DNA of 64,000 nucleotides from Nostoc sp. MS1. Lineage in GTDB: Bacteria > Cyanobacteriota > Cyanobacteriia > Cyanobacteriales > Nostocaceae. Positions 33,796-42,768 of the stretch are shown here, piece by piece. Position numbers and translations under genes: made by a program. The notes below the pieces were generated by a model. It saw nothing but the letters and a program-made list of their open reading frames with translations. It ran no database searches and had not been told where the DNA came from. Where the stretch lies: the NCBI RefSeq assembly GCF_019976755.1, contig NZ_AP023441.1, positions 3,469,501-3,533,500 on the forward strand, written 5' to 3'. Position 1 is the first letter of the stretch; every line of letters begins with the position of its first letter.

Positions 33796-34791
33796 ATGGG
33801 CGCAACTGTAACTACTATCTCTAGTGAATTAAAGCAAATCACAGCCGATTTACATCAGGTGAATCCTTGGACTGGACTAATACGCTTCGGTGTCATTGGT
33901 ACGATATTTCTCAGTTTGGTGATGTTGGCTTGGTCAGTACAAAATAACAGCTTGTTTGTCATTACAACCATACTAGCTGGCATCTTTTATGCTTTCTTGC
34001 TTATTTGTACTCATGATATGGTTCATCAAACTTTGACAGGCTGGGGGTGGTTTGATACTGTAATGCCTAGATTAGTAAGTTGGCCAATGTTTTGGCCTTA
34101 TAGTATCTATGCAGAACTACACAGTTTGCATCACGGCTGGAATGGGGTTGACTTAAGAGATCCAGAACGAGTGCAGTGGACTTGGCAAGAGTATCAACAA
34201 GCACAATCGATTGTACAATGGTATGTGCGTCATCAATGGCTGTGTGATATTTTCATTCTCGGCGGCATTGGGTTAATTATCAAAACTTTTATTATGGGTG
34301 TGCGCTTCCAAAAGTTAGTAACGCGGATGCGGCGACAAATACTGTTAGATGTTACTGGGATACTGCTAGTGCATAGTATTATGTTGGCGATCGCAATTTC
34401 CCAAGGACAAGTTCTGCGCTACTTATTATTCTGGGTGATTCTTGAACGGGTGATTGGAGTAATAGTCCAGATACGAGATCATTTAGAACATTATGGACTT
34501 TGGGTTAAGTTTACCAATCACCAACTAACACAAATTTACGCTTGTCGTAATCTCAAAACTAGTCCTTTAGTTGGCTGGTTAATGGGTGGTTTAGACTACC
34601 ATGCTGTACATCATGCTTTTCCTGGGATTCCTTTTAACCAGCTTCCAGTAGCATTTACACGTATTCAAGGAGTATTACAAAAACATAATCTTCCTACTAT
34701 GCAATTAGACTCAGGCTATATCAAGTCAACTTATCGCTTAAGTAATCATCCTTCTTTAATTGGCGAAGCAGATGAAACAATTCCCTTTTGA
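33796..34791 (+). CDS. Membrane di-iron desaturase/hydroxylase family protein
   Basis: The 331-residue protein has the three His clusters of the fatty-acid desaturase/carotenoid hydroxylase superfamily: HDMVH near residue 76, HSLHH near 111 and HAVHH near 276. Four or more membrane helices separate them. It oxidises a lipid or carotenoid at the membrane using a di-iron centre and ferredoxin. The exact substrate cannot be told from sequence reading alone; CrtR-like or desaturase are both possible. I use the ATG at 33796, not the TTG at 33784; neither has a good ribosome-binding site. The TGA stop lies at the start of a TGACTGT repeat. Confidence 0.8.
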   Translation: MGATVTTISSELKQITADLHQVNPWTGLIRFGVIGTIFLSLVMLAWSVQNNSLFVITTILAGIFYAFLLICTHDMVHQTLTGWGWFDTVMPRLVSWPMFWPYSIYAELHSLHHGWNGVDLRDPERVQWTWQEYQQAQSIVQWYVRHQWLCDIFILGGIGLIIKTFIMGVRFQKLVTRMRRQILLDVTGILLVHSIMLAIAISQGQVLRYLLFWVILERVIGVIVQIRDHLEHYGLWVKFTNHQLTQIYACRNLKTSPLVGWLMGGLDYHAVHHAFPGIPFNQLPVAFTRIQGVLQKHNLPTMQLDSGYIKSTYRLSNHPSLIGEADETIPF

Positions 34792-34817
34792 CTGTTGACT
34801 GTTGACTGTTGACTGTT
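34789..34817. repeat. TGACTGT heptamer repeat overlapping a stop codon
   Basis: Four tandem TGACTGT units begin with the TGA stop codon of the desaturase gene and fill the 26-bp gap to the convergent truB. Confidence 0.85.
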
Positions 34818-35696
34818 TTAAGAAATTGGTTCAAACACCATTTGCGGAATTAATACACCTTCTTGTAATTCACCGACACCCAAGAAATCATTCTCTTGTT
34901 GATACACTCGTACTTTACCAATAATTTCTAAACCTAAATCAATACGCTGTCCCTGACACCATCTTTTTGCAGATATATCTGGTAAAGTAACAGACGGTAA
35001 ATGTTGTAAAGCAGCATCGGCGGAAATTGGTTGAAATTCACCAGCTTGCAGTTGGGATTCCAAGTTTTCCACAGTTAGACTATCGGTTAAATTAAAGCCA
35101 CTACTATGAGTGCGTCTTAACGCGGCGAGAGTTCCACCTGTATTGAGAACTGCACCTAAATCACGAGCGATCGCTCTTATATATGTACCACTACCACAGG
35201 CGATCGCCACATCCAATTCAGGAAAATCCCCCTCTCGCCAAGCCAAAACTTCTACACTAAATATCTCTACCGTCCGCGATGGTACTTCTATAGTCTCCCC
35301 CCTACGTGCTAAATCATACAAACGTTTACCATCTATTTGAATAGCACTGTAAATGGGTGGTATTTGTTCAATCTTGCCCGTAAATTTAGATAGTGCTTCT
35401 GTCACCTCAGCCAAACTCAATCCCCCACAAACTTCAGAAGTAATCACCTCACCTTGTAAATCATCTGTTGTAGTCTGGACACCAAAGCGAATAGTAGCCT
35501 GATAAGCTTTGTCTGTGGGGAGATACTGCAACAATCTTGTAGCTTTACCAACAGCGACAGGTAACACCCCGGTAGCGGCTGGATCTAATGTTCCGGCGTG
35601 TCCCACCCGTTTGAGGCGTAGCAGTTTTCTCAACCGTGCTACACAGTCATGGGAAGTCCAACCAAATTGCTTGTCTAAATTAATAAATCCTTGCAT
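34818..35696 (-). CDS. truB: tRNA pseudouridine-55 synthase TruB
   Basis: The 292-residue protein starts MQGFINLDKQFGWTSHD and has GHAGTLDPAATGVLPV with the catalytic Asp38, KAYQATIRFG, QIPPIYSAIQIDGKRLYDLA and GTYIRAIARDLG. It makes pseudouridine 55 in the T loop of tRNAs. The start used is the ATG at 35696; the upstream frame reads into intergenic ccccactccc repeat. It is convergent with the desaturase gene and divergent from the small gene at 35788. Confidence 0.95.
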   Translation of the reverse strand: MQGFINLDKQFGWTSHDCVARLRKLLRLKRVGHAGTLDPAATGVLPVAVGKATRLLQYLPTDKAYQATIRFGVQTTTDDLQGEVITSEVCGGLSLAEVTEALSKFTGKIEQIPPIYSAIQIDGKRLYDLARRGETIEVPSRTVEIFSVEVLAWREGDFPELDVAIACGSGTYIRAIARDLGAVLNTGGTLAALRRTHSSGFNLTDSLTVENLESQLQAGEFQPISADAALQHLPSVTLPDISAKRWCQGQRIDLGLEIIGKVRVYQQENDFLGVGELQEGVLIPQMVFEPIS

Positions 35697-35787
35697 AATC
35701 AAATCACAAATTACTCCCTCATCCCTCACTCCCCACTCCCTACTCCCTTTTCAAGCTAGACTAAAAAAAATTATTGAGGAAGCTTGA

Positions 35788-36159
35788 ATGGCAAAGCCAA
35801 ATGGGGTCAAAAGTGAAACTGTACAGGAATCAACTATAGAGTCAGATATTGAAAATTTACCTGAAGCAGTGGAAGAAACCCAAGATATTGATAATATCTT
35901 AAACTCGCTCAAAGCATTACTAAGTACTGTAGAAAAGTTGCAAAAAGTTCGTCAGGAAGTAGGGGATATTAAGCCTTTAATCGGTCGGATGCTTGATGGC
36001 GAACTGGTTACGGGTGAAGAACTAGAGCAACTTAAGACTGGTGTCAATGGTCTGTCTCGCTTGGTTCGTGCTTATAGTGACCACCAAGCAGCATTGACTA
36101 AAGCGCAACCTGCTAGACAATTACTAGATCAAGTTTTGAAAGAGCGCAAAGCTGATTGA
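35788..36159 (+). CDS. Small coiled-coil protein of unknown function
   Basis: The 123-residue acidic protein has a Shine-Dalgarno GAGGAAG 6 nt before its ATG. After an unstructured acidic start, residues 35-120 look like two or three helices with heptad-like leucines (ILNSLKALLSTVEKLQKV, EELEQLKTGVNGLSRLV). I recognise no family. It may be a cyanobacterial conserved protein. It is alone between truB and the peroxiredoxin gene. Confidence 0.7.
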   Translation: MAKPNGVKSETVQESTIESDIENLPEAVEETQDIDNILNSLKALLSTVEKLQKVRQEVGDIKPLIGRMLDGELVTGEELEQLKTGVNGLSRLVRAYSDHQAALTKAQPARQLLDQVLKERKAD

Positions 36160-36365
36160 ACCTCTGTACGAGTTATAGTGCATAAGCGATTCAACCCCAG
36201 ATTATACAACTTCATCAAGTCTGGGCAATATGATTCAGTTATTTGTATGGGCGCACAAATGTGCGCTTCTATTCAACTTACCTATTGACAAATAAAGTCA
36301 TAATGACTACGCTTAAGTTAACAAGCGAGTAAAAGTAAAATTTCGTTAGCTAGGGGTTAGACATT

Positions 36366-37124
36366 ATGTTTTCCAATCGAGAAGGTCAAAGAGTTCCTCA
36401 AGTCACCTTTCGGACTCGTCAAGATAATCAATGGGTTAACGTTACTACCGATGATTTATTTGCAGGTAAAACAATCGTAGTCTTTTCTTTACCTGGCGCA
36501 TTCACACCAACTTGTTCATCGACTCACTTACCTGGTTACAACGAGTTGGCTAAAGTTTTTAAAGAGAACGGTGTCGATGATATTGTCTGTATTTCTGTGA
36601 ATGATGCTTTTGTGATGAACGAATGGGCAAAAACCCAAGAAGCTGATAACATCACCTTGATTCCCGATGGTAATGGCGAATTTACCGAGGGTATGGGAAT
36701 GCTAGTAGATAAAGCAGACTTGGGTTTTGGAAAACGCTCATGGCGTTATTCTATGTTGGTGAAAGATGGTGTAGTTGAAAAGATGTTCATTGAGCCGGAT
36801 GTACCTGGTGATCCTTTTGAGGTATCTGATGCTCAAACCATGCTCAATTACATTAACCCCCAAGCAGCGAAGCCAAAATTAGTTTCTCTGTTTACTAAAG
36901 TTGGGTGTCCTTTCTGCGCTCGTGCTAAAGCTGCGTTACAAGAGCATGGGATAGATTACGAGGAAATTACCTTGGGCAGTAGTGGTATTACAACCCGCTC
37001 CCTACGCGCTGTTACAGGCGCAACCACAGTTCCGCAAGTATTTATTGATGGTGTATTAATTGGTGGTTCAGAAGCTTTATTAGAATATCTAAGTAAAGTA
37101 TCACAGGAAAAAGTGGCAGTTTGA
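36366..37124 (+). CDS. Peroxiredoxin-glutaredoxin hybrid
   Basis: The 252-residue protein has a Prx5-type domain (FSLPGAFTPTCSSTHLPGY with peroxidatic Cys50) at about 1-165. A glutaredoxin domain follows with CPFC at 181-184 and TVPQVFIDGVLIGG. In known hybrids the Grx domain reduces the Prx Cys with glutathione, so the enzyme removes peroxides without thioredoxin. It is cytoplasmic and monocistronic. The 200-bp leader gave no clear operator. Confidence 0.94.
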   Translation: MFSNREGQRVPQVTFRTRQDNQWVNVTTDDLFAGKTIVVFSLPGAFTPTCSSTHLPGYNELAKVFKENGVDDIVCISVNDAFVMNEWAKTQEADNITLIPDGNGEFTEGMGMLVDKADLGFGKRSWRYSMLVKDGVVEKMFIEPDVPGDPFEVSDAQTMLNYINPQAAKPKLVSLFTKVGCPFCARAKAALQEHGIDYEEITLGSSGITTRSLRAVTGATTVPQVFIDGVLIGGSEALLEYLSKVSQEKVAV

Positions 37125-37159
37125 AATTAGTGAGCAGTCATTAGATCCTGGATGTTAGT

Positions 37160-37197
37160 AATAGGTAATTGTGCTTGATGATGACCAATTACCTATT
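37160..37197. terminator. 12-bp inverted repeat between convergent genes
   Basis: AATAGGTAATTG / CAATTACCTATT with a 14-nt loop lies between the Prx-Grx and peptidoglycan-binding genes. It is built from a TAATAGG-type heptamer and lacks a T-run. Confidence 0.5.
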
Positions 37198-37246
37198 ACC
37201 TATTACCGAACCGAGCAACCATACTATAGGTAATGCCTCATTCAAT

Positions 37247-37627
37247 CTACTGATTGCGCCAACGACGGGCAAATTCACTGAGTGTAGCGGCGGGAATTTG
37301 ATTTTGCAACCATTCTAAAGCTGCTTTCTGATGAGGGAAGGAGTCTGGGTCGTAGTTGAGAGCGACATCTACTAAACGAATGGGTGTAGGAACCTTTCGT
37401 AAAGCTTCCCAAGTTTTAGCGCCGACAATTCCGTCGGCGGTTAGGGCGTTGTTGCGTTGAAATGTAATAACTGCCGTTTGAGTGTTAGCGCCAAAGACAC
37501 TATCTAGTGCTACTTTAATACCCTTAGCATTCAGCAATCTTTGCAATTCAGTTACGGCTGCACCGGAGTCGCCTTGACGCAGTATAGGGTCTGTAACTTT
37601 AGATGCTTGAGCATTAGCGTTAGTCAT
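37247..37627 (-). CDS. Peptidoglycan-binding-domain protein
   Basis: The 126-residue protein contains one PG_binding_1 domain: ILRQGDSGAAVTELQRLLNA, then FGANTQTAVITFQRNNAL and DGIVGAKTWEAL. A short helical C-terminus follows. The start at 37627 has AGGGGA 8 nt upstream; the longer frame has no such site. There is no signal peptide, so it may be cytoplasmic or exported by another route. This domain usually anchors wall enzymes, but no enzyme domain is present. Confidence 0.85.
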   Translation of the reverse strand: MTNANAQASKVTDPILRQGDSGAAVTELQRLLNAKGIKVALDSVFGANTQTAVITFQRNNALTADGIVGAKTWEALRKVPTPIRLVDVALNYDPDSFPHQKAALEWLQNQIPAATLSEFARRWRNQ

Positions 37628-37747
37628 GGAAGGATTCCCCTGTATTTGGTGATTTACTACATGAAGCAACTACATAAGTAACCAGATAATTTACGGAATT
37701 AAGCGTAAATTATCTCTCTATTTCGTCTTTTATCTTAGTCTCATGCT

Positions 37748-38236
37748 TTAATAAAGCCTTCCATCTTCATACGTAAATTCTCTAGTTACGCCATCAGGAC
37801 TAGGCAGTGTTGAAAAATCTGGTACATCAGGAAAAGTACCTACGTCATTGGGGGTGCGATGACCTATGGTCGGGCGTAGCCCATCGCCCACTTCTAAATA
37901 AACACCTACGACTGAAGACCGATTGACTAAATGATGCCCATTCGCTTCACCTGCGGGAAATCCAGCCGCCATTCCCGGTGTGAGAATCTGTTCTCCCTCA
38001 TCTGTAATCAAAGTCAATTCACCTTCTAATATGTAGATGAACTCATCTTGATGAGAGTGCCAGTGTCTTAAAGCAGAATAGCTCCCTGGCTCTAATTTCA
38101 CCAAATTAACTCCAAAATTCTTCAATCCGGCAAACTTACCTAACCGTTGGCGCGATCGTCCTGCAACCATTGCTTTGAACACATCGGGGTAATTTGTGCC
38201 TCTTTCAGTCGGTACTTCTTGGGGATCTATAATCAT
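37748..38236 (-). CDS. Cupin-domain protein
   Basis: The 162-residue protein is a single cupin: motif 1 as LRHWHSHQDEFIYILEGE, with metal-binding His and Glu, and motif 2 as ANGHHLVNRSS. It resembles small sugar or oxalate-type cupins. The reaction is unknown. It is a single gene with a 284-bp divergent region before the CmcJ-like gene, in which I see no operator. Confidence 0.85.
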   Translation of the reverse strand: MIIDPQEVPTERGTNYPDVFKAMVAGRSRQRLGKFAGLKNFGVNLVKLEPGSYSALRHWHSHQDEFIYILEGELTLITDEGEQILTPGMAAGFPAGEANGHHLVNRSSVVGVYLEVGDGLRPTIGHRTPNDVGTFPDVPDFSTLPSPDGVTREFTYEDGRLY

Positions 38237-38520
38237 GAGCTATGTAAGATATTATGATCAGGATTTTGGCTTAATACTTAGCTAACCTAATGTTTAGATA
38301 AATAAAAAATTAGGCAGCGTATATTTTATTTACAAACACCTTGTATTTTAACAATGTGTCAGGCATACTTATAACTTAATCACCTGTAAATCGGTCGATA
38401 ATTAGTATTTAAAACCTGTTGTAGTTAGCATGATTACGTATAGATGACATTTGTAGGTAATTTGTTCTTCCGTAACTGCTAGTTCAACAGACAACTATCA
38501 AATCCAAAATGGTATGAACT

Positions 38521-39387
38521 ATGAGCTTAAACAGCCAAGTTATCGATAGACCGACCTCTAAGGATTTGCCGTATGTAGAGGCCAACCTCACTTACCTAGT
38601 TCCGATGACGGATAAACCTGTTTACTATACCTACGAACCACCAGCAGGTATTCCCCGTACTAATGGAACTTATGAAACCCACAAGCTACCCATTTATAAT
38701 GCTCGTTCTATCTCAGAAACTATCACATTAGATAAACAAGGCTTCGCGTTTAGTGAGCATAATACAAGCGTCCGTAACTTTTACGACGAAGATGAGATAC
38801 GCCAAGTTTATTATCCAGAAGCAGAGCAATTATTAAAACAATTGACTGGTGCAACTAGGGTTGTGATATTCGACCACACCTTGCGTAACGCTGAACTGAT
38901 GAAGCAAGGTAACAACAATATTAAGGAACCAGCCAAGCGCGTACACAATGACTTTACTGCTAAATCTGGCTATACTCGCGCCCGTAGGGAGTTAGCAGCC
39001 AGGGGTATAGATGATAGTGAGATTGAGTCACTATTGCAACAAAGATTTGCCATCATCAACGTATGGCGAGGAATTGCTGACACAATTCAAGAGTCACCAC
39101 TGGCTCTATGTGATGCACGCAGTATAGCACCACAAGACCTTGTAGCCGGCGACTTAGTTTATCGCGATCGCATTGGTGAAACCTACGCAGTCACATACAA
39201 TCAGGATCATCAGTGGTATTATTTCCCGCAAATGCGTAGAAACGAAGCAATATTTATCAAGTGTTTCGACTCCGCAGAAAACGGAACTGCACGTTTTGCA
39301 GCTCATACAGGCTTTGATGATCCAAATAGTCCTATAGATGCACCAGCTAGAGAAAGTATAGAGTTGCGGACATTTGTTTTTTATTAG
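38521..39387 (+). CDS. CmcJ/NvfI-family oxidoreductase
   Basis: The 288-residue protein has the family pattern: LYPEAEQLL-like QVYYPEAEQLLKQ, VVIFDHTLRN, RVHNDFTAKSG, FAIINVWRGI and CFDSAENGTARFAAHTGFDD. The HxD of VHND and the late His (AAHTGF) match the iron-binding triad of this 2-oxoglutarate-like group, which hydroxylates or epimerises secondary metabolites. No biosynthetic cluster surrounds it here. It ends at a strong terminator at 39541. Confidence 0.85.
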   Translation: MSLNSQVIDRPTSKDLPYVEANLTYLVPMTDKPVYYTYEPPAGIPRTNGTYETHKLPIYNARSISETITLDKQGFAFSEHNTSVRNFYDEDEIRQVYYPEAEQLLKQLTGATRVVIFDHTLRNAELMKQGNNNIKEPAKRVHNDFTAKSGYTRARRELAARGIDDSEIESLLQQRFAIINVWRGIADTIQESPLALCDARSIAPQDLVAGDLVYRDRIGETYAVTYNQDHQWYYFPQMRRNEAIFIKCFDSAENGTARFAAHTGFDDPNSPIDAPARESIELRTFVFY

Positions 39388-39431
39388 ATTGAGAAAAGTA
39401 AGTAGGTGGACACAATTATTTATAAGACGCA

Positions 39432-39489
39432 TTTCGACTACGCTCAATGCTCGTTAACCTTATTAGAAGAGGGTTAAGCGCAGTCGAAA
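39432..39489. repeat. Palindromic repeat of the TTTCGACTRCGCT type
   Basis: Arms TTTCGACTACGCT (39432-39444) and AGCGCAGTCGAAA (39477-39489) match with one change. An inner TTAACC/GGTTAA pair strengthens the hairpin. I recall this as a dispersed Nostoc repeat. Confidence 0.6.
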
Positions 39490-39540
39490 CCCGGCGCTAT
39501 CAAGTTAAGTTTAATTTAGTCCTTCTACTTACTTGGATGT

Positions 39541-39587
39541 GCTGAGTGCTGGGTTGGTAGTTCAATTCCCAGTTCTCAGCCTTTTTT
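39541..39587 (+). terminator. Intrinsic terminator after the CmcJ-like gene
   Basis: GCTGAG-tg-CTGGG pairs with CCCAG-tt-CTCAGC around a 14-nt loop, followed by C and six T. Confidence 0.85.
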
Positions 39588-40117
39588 ATAAGCTTTTTTT
39601 AGGGCTATCGCTAACGAATCGCTCACCACTAAACACGCTTTGAAAATTCCTATACTTATCATACTCTCTTGAGAATTAAAGTAGGTGCAACTAGTGAAGT
39701 TTCCCAATCTTCTAAAGATTCAGCAAAAGCACCATAGACAAATACTGTATTTAATGCACAAAAACAATGTTATTAAATAAAAATATTTTGACTTTTCCGA
39801 AATGGCAGAACTTACTGTTGTATATCTCTTTGTACCTACGAACGGTACATAACACTAAGATGCTAAACCTAAGCAGATTATCTAACTAATGATTCACATC
39901 ATCCTATTGGGTGAATCTGTCGGGTGAAGCCGAAAAATCTTAATTGCTGATAGTTTAAGTTTATCTGCCAAAAACATCTAAAACCTGCGTTTTTCACAAG
40001 TATTTATTTAAAGAAAGATAAATCAAACCTTTGACCGAGCCTTAAACGTTAAAGATTTCATTATGGTTTAAGACAAGTTACAGAGGCTGTCGTTCAGTTT
40101 GTCACAGGAGGAGTCGG
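39588..40117. other. Gene-free leader region of the exported-protein gene
   Basis: About 530 bp without an open frame of note. The right end carries the AGGAGG for the next gene. No repeat or RNA structure that I can support. Confidence 0.5.
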
Positions 40118-40720
40118 GTGCTTAACAATATTTCTAAATTTTTACCCTTGCGTCAGTTGAGAATACCCGCTATCGGTCTATTGTTTACCGTTGCGATGGT
40201 GGGTGAACAAATCAAGCCTGCGCTGAGTAGTGAAGTTACAGCATTACCTTCTACAACCCTATCGACGTATGGCGAAGTATCTAGTTCCCAGACTCCTCTT
40301 TTAGTTAGCTTGAATCAAAAAGCTGAAAAAGAAACTGCGATCGCGCCTAAATTTAAAGTACCAGTCAACGACGGTATTTATCTTTTTGGTCAATCACCAA
40401 AACCCAATCAAGTAGGACAAGGCTATGTGCTGTTTCATAAACAGCAAGGTAAGTTAGTAGGCGCATTGTATATGCCTAACTCCGAGTTTAGTTGCTTTCA
40501 AGGCACAATCGATAAGTCAGGCGAGTTAGCAATGACCGTTACGGGTACACCCGATGCTGGTGCTTCACCAGAAGTAGCTACAACCAGTACAATACCCCAA
40601 CTTTCCGACGATGAACCAATGAGCTATGCTTACACCGTCACGCTGCAAGATTATCATCCCATAAACACCATTAGCGCCAACGATCGCCGCATTTTGCAAA
40701 TGTGTAGAAATAGTCAGTAG
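40118..40720 (+). CDS. Exported protein of unknown function
   Basis: The 200-residue protein starts at a GTG that has AGGAGG 6 nt before it (40106-40111). The N-terminus LRIPAIGLLFTVAMVGEQI is signal-like, with a possible cut near ALSS. The later part has DGIYLFGQSPKPNQVGQGYVLF and GKLVGALYMPNSEFSCF, a beta-rich look with few Cys. I know of no named domain. It is probably periplasmic. It is a single gene. Confidence 0.7.
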   Translation: MLNNISKFLPLRQLRIPAIGLLFTVAMVGEQIKPALSSEVTALPSTTLSTYGEVSSSQTPLLVSLNQKAEKETAIAPKFKVPVNDGIYLFGQSPKPNQVGQGYVLFHKQQGKLVGALYMPNSEFSCFQGTIDKSGELAMTVTGTPDAGASPEVATTSTIPQLSDDEPMSYAYTVTLQDYHPINTISANDRRILQMCRNSQ

Positions 40721-40835
40721 TTAGTTGACAGTTGACAGTTGTTTTTTTTAGTCAACAGTCCATAGTCAAGAGTCAGGAAGCAAAACTCTTTAATTTTGAA
40801 TTTTGAATTTTGAATTGATTACTCTCCGCTCCTCA

Positions 40836-41528
40836 TTAATACTCAATTCCTGGTTGCGCCTTGACGTTTTGGTCGCGGAAGGGATGTTTAATTAGGGTCA
40901 TTTCGGTAACTAAGTCTGCACGTTCAATCAAGGCGGCTGGCGCGCCTCTACCTGTAAGGATGACGTGTTTACTAGAGGGTTTCTCTGCTAACCCTGCAAG
41001 TACTTGATCTACGCTTAAATATCCCATTTTCAGGGCGATATTGATTTCATCTAATAGAACTAATTGAAAGTTCGGGTCACGGATGAAATCTAATGATTTA
41101 TCCCATGCGGCTTGAGCTTTGTCAATGTCGCGATCGCGGTCTTGGGTATCCCAAGTAAAGCCTTCTCCCATTGCGTGAAATTCAATTTGGTCTTCCCAAA
41201 AACTAAACACGCTCTTTTCTGAGGGTTCCCACGCGCCTTTGATAAATTGAACGATCGCTACTTTATATCCATGACCGAGCGATCGTAATACCATACCCAA
41301 AGCTGCGGTAGTTTTGCCTTTACCGTTACCAGTGTTTACAATAATTAATCCCTTTTCTGGGACAGCTTGGGATATGCGCCGTTCCTGTACTTCTTTACGG
41401 CGCTGCATTTTTGTACGGTATTGTTCATCAGAAAGGTTTTGGGTTGATGTCATTATTTCATCAATGATACGCTCAATTTCCTTATCTGATTCTAATGCTT
41501 CTGGTGTATCGTTTGTCATCAAATTCAT
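40836..41528 (-). CDS. cobO: Cob(I)yrinic acid a,c-diamide adenosyltransferase CobO/BtuR
   Basis: The 230-residue protein has the family P-loop NTGNGKGKTTAALGM near residue 65, IVQFIKGAW, FHAMGEGFTWD and VLLDEINIALKMGY. It moves adenosyl from ATP to the cobalt of corrinoids in B12 synthesis or salvage. No other B12 gene is adjacent, and I found no cobalamin riboswitch in the 250 bp upstream. The start may be the first ATG at 41528 or the one at 41519. Confidence 0.94.
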   Translation of the reverse strand: MNLMTNDTPEALESDKEIERIIDEIMTSTQNLSDEQYRTKMQRRKEVQERRISQAVPEKGLIIVNTGNGKGKTTAALGMVLRSLGHGYKVAIVQFIKGAWEPSEKSVFSFWEDQIEFHAMGEGFTWDTQDRDRDIDKAQAAWDKSLDFIRDPNFQLVLLDEINIALKMGYLSVDQVLAGLAEKPSSKHVILTGRGAPAALIERADLVTEMTLIKHPFRDQNVKAQPGIEY

Positions 41529-41778
41529 CAGAAAATACAGAAAATAAATGTTACAACTGGCAAAATAAAGAAATTTGCGTGATTGAATTGATCAGTACAT
41601 GAGGCGAATTGATCTGAAACTAGGCTTATGTCTTAGTTACTTAAATTAAATACCCTACTAAATCATTTTCGTTAGGAAATATTGCGTCAATGATTTAGTG
41701 TTTACTTTGTAGGTATATATATGGTGAATCTGTTGAATTATCTTCTAGCACCTAACTTTCGGTTTTGAGGATTTGGGT

Positions 41779-42726
41779 ATGTCAAATCAAATAACACTAG
41801 AAAATATTGATAATGTACTTAAATTTTCAACATTATTTTCCAGTCAAGATTGCCACTTATATGACATACAAACTGAGCCTTTAACTTTAGAACCTTATGC
41901 CTATTCTCAAGAATTTAAGCGATTCATTGACGCAATCTACGCAGAAAACTTTATTATTCCCTTTGACTGGATAAGTTGGCAGCAAGAAGCTAACCGTTTT
42001 GAAGCTAATCCAGAACTCATAAATTTAGCTGATATTTCTACAATACAGAAATTATTTACTAGTCACGTTCGTCAAGAACGTTTTTGTAGTGGTCGTTTAG
42101 CACAGTTGATAAATAATGGTCATTTCTTGACAATATTGCAGCGATTACAAGCAATTCGTGCTGATTTTATTTTAGAAAATACAGAAAAATCTCAACCCAA
42201 AAATATTATGCAGCGAATAAAAATTATTCAAGGTGATATTACTCAGTTACAAGTTGATGCAACTGTGAATGCTGCTAACAGTTCCTTACTTGGTGGTGGT
42301 GGTGTTGATGGTGCAATTCATCGTGCAGCAGGTAGAGAACTATTAGTAGAATGTCGGCAATTAGGGGGTTGTGAAACTGGCGAAGCGAAAATTACCAAAG
42401 GCTATAATCTCCCTGCTAAATGGGTAATTCATACCGTCGGGCCTGTATGGGAAGGCGGTAATCAAAACGAAGATGTACTACTTGCTAACTGCTATGCCAA
42501 TAGTTTAGCCTTAGCGGTACAGTATCAAATTAAAACTATTGCGTTCCCAGCTATTAGTACAGGTGTTTATAGTTTCCCAATGGAACGCGCTTGTAAAATT
42601 GCCGTTACTACAGTTACCAAGTTTTTAGAGAACCCTAACTCCCTGGAACAAGTAATTTTCGTGTGTTTTGGACAAAGCGCCTACAATTCTTATACCCAAG
42701 CAATGCGAGAAGTTGCTGAAACATAG
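41779..42726 (+). CDS. DUF6508-macro-domain fusion protein
   Basis: The 315-residue protein has two parts. The first 130 residues (FDWISWQQEANRF, LFTSHVRQERFCSGRLAQLI, GHFLTILQRLQAI) match the DUF6508 pattern as I recall it. From about residue 150 there is a macro domain with GDITQLQVDATVNAANSSL, GGGGVDGAIHRAAG and FPAISTGVYSFP, the ADP-ribose-binding loops of O-acetyl-ADP-ribose deacetylases. It should bind or hydrolyse ADP-ribose esters; the fused domain may choose the target. The ATG at 41779 has GAGG 8 nt upstream and is preferred to the TTG at 41773. Confidence 0.82.
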   Translation: MSNQITLENIDNVLKFSTLFSSQDCHLYDIQTEPLTLEPYAYSQEFKRFIDAIYAENFIIPFDWISWQQEANRFEANPELINLADISTIQKLFTSHVRQERFCSGRLAQLINNGHFLTILQRLQAIRADFILENTEKSQPKNIMQRIKIIQGDITQLQVDATVNAANSSLLGGGGVDGAIHRAAGRELLVECRQLGGCETGEAKITKGYNLPAKWVIHTVGPVWEGGNQNEDVLLANCYANSLALAVQYQIKTIAFPAISTGVYSFPMERACKIAVTTVTKFLENPNSLEQVIFVCFGQSAYNSYTQAMREVAET

Positions 42727-42768
42727 TTAACATTAGATTCGGCTACTTTACAATTTGCGAGTCTCAAC

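Noticed and set aside
41529..41778. Cobalamin riboswitch before cobO
   Set aside because: No B12-box-like sequence or extended structure was found in the 250 bp upstream.
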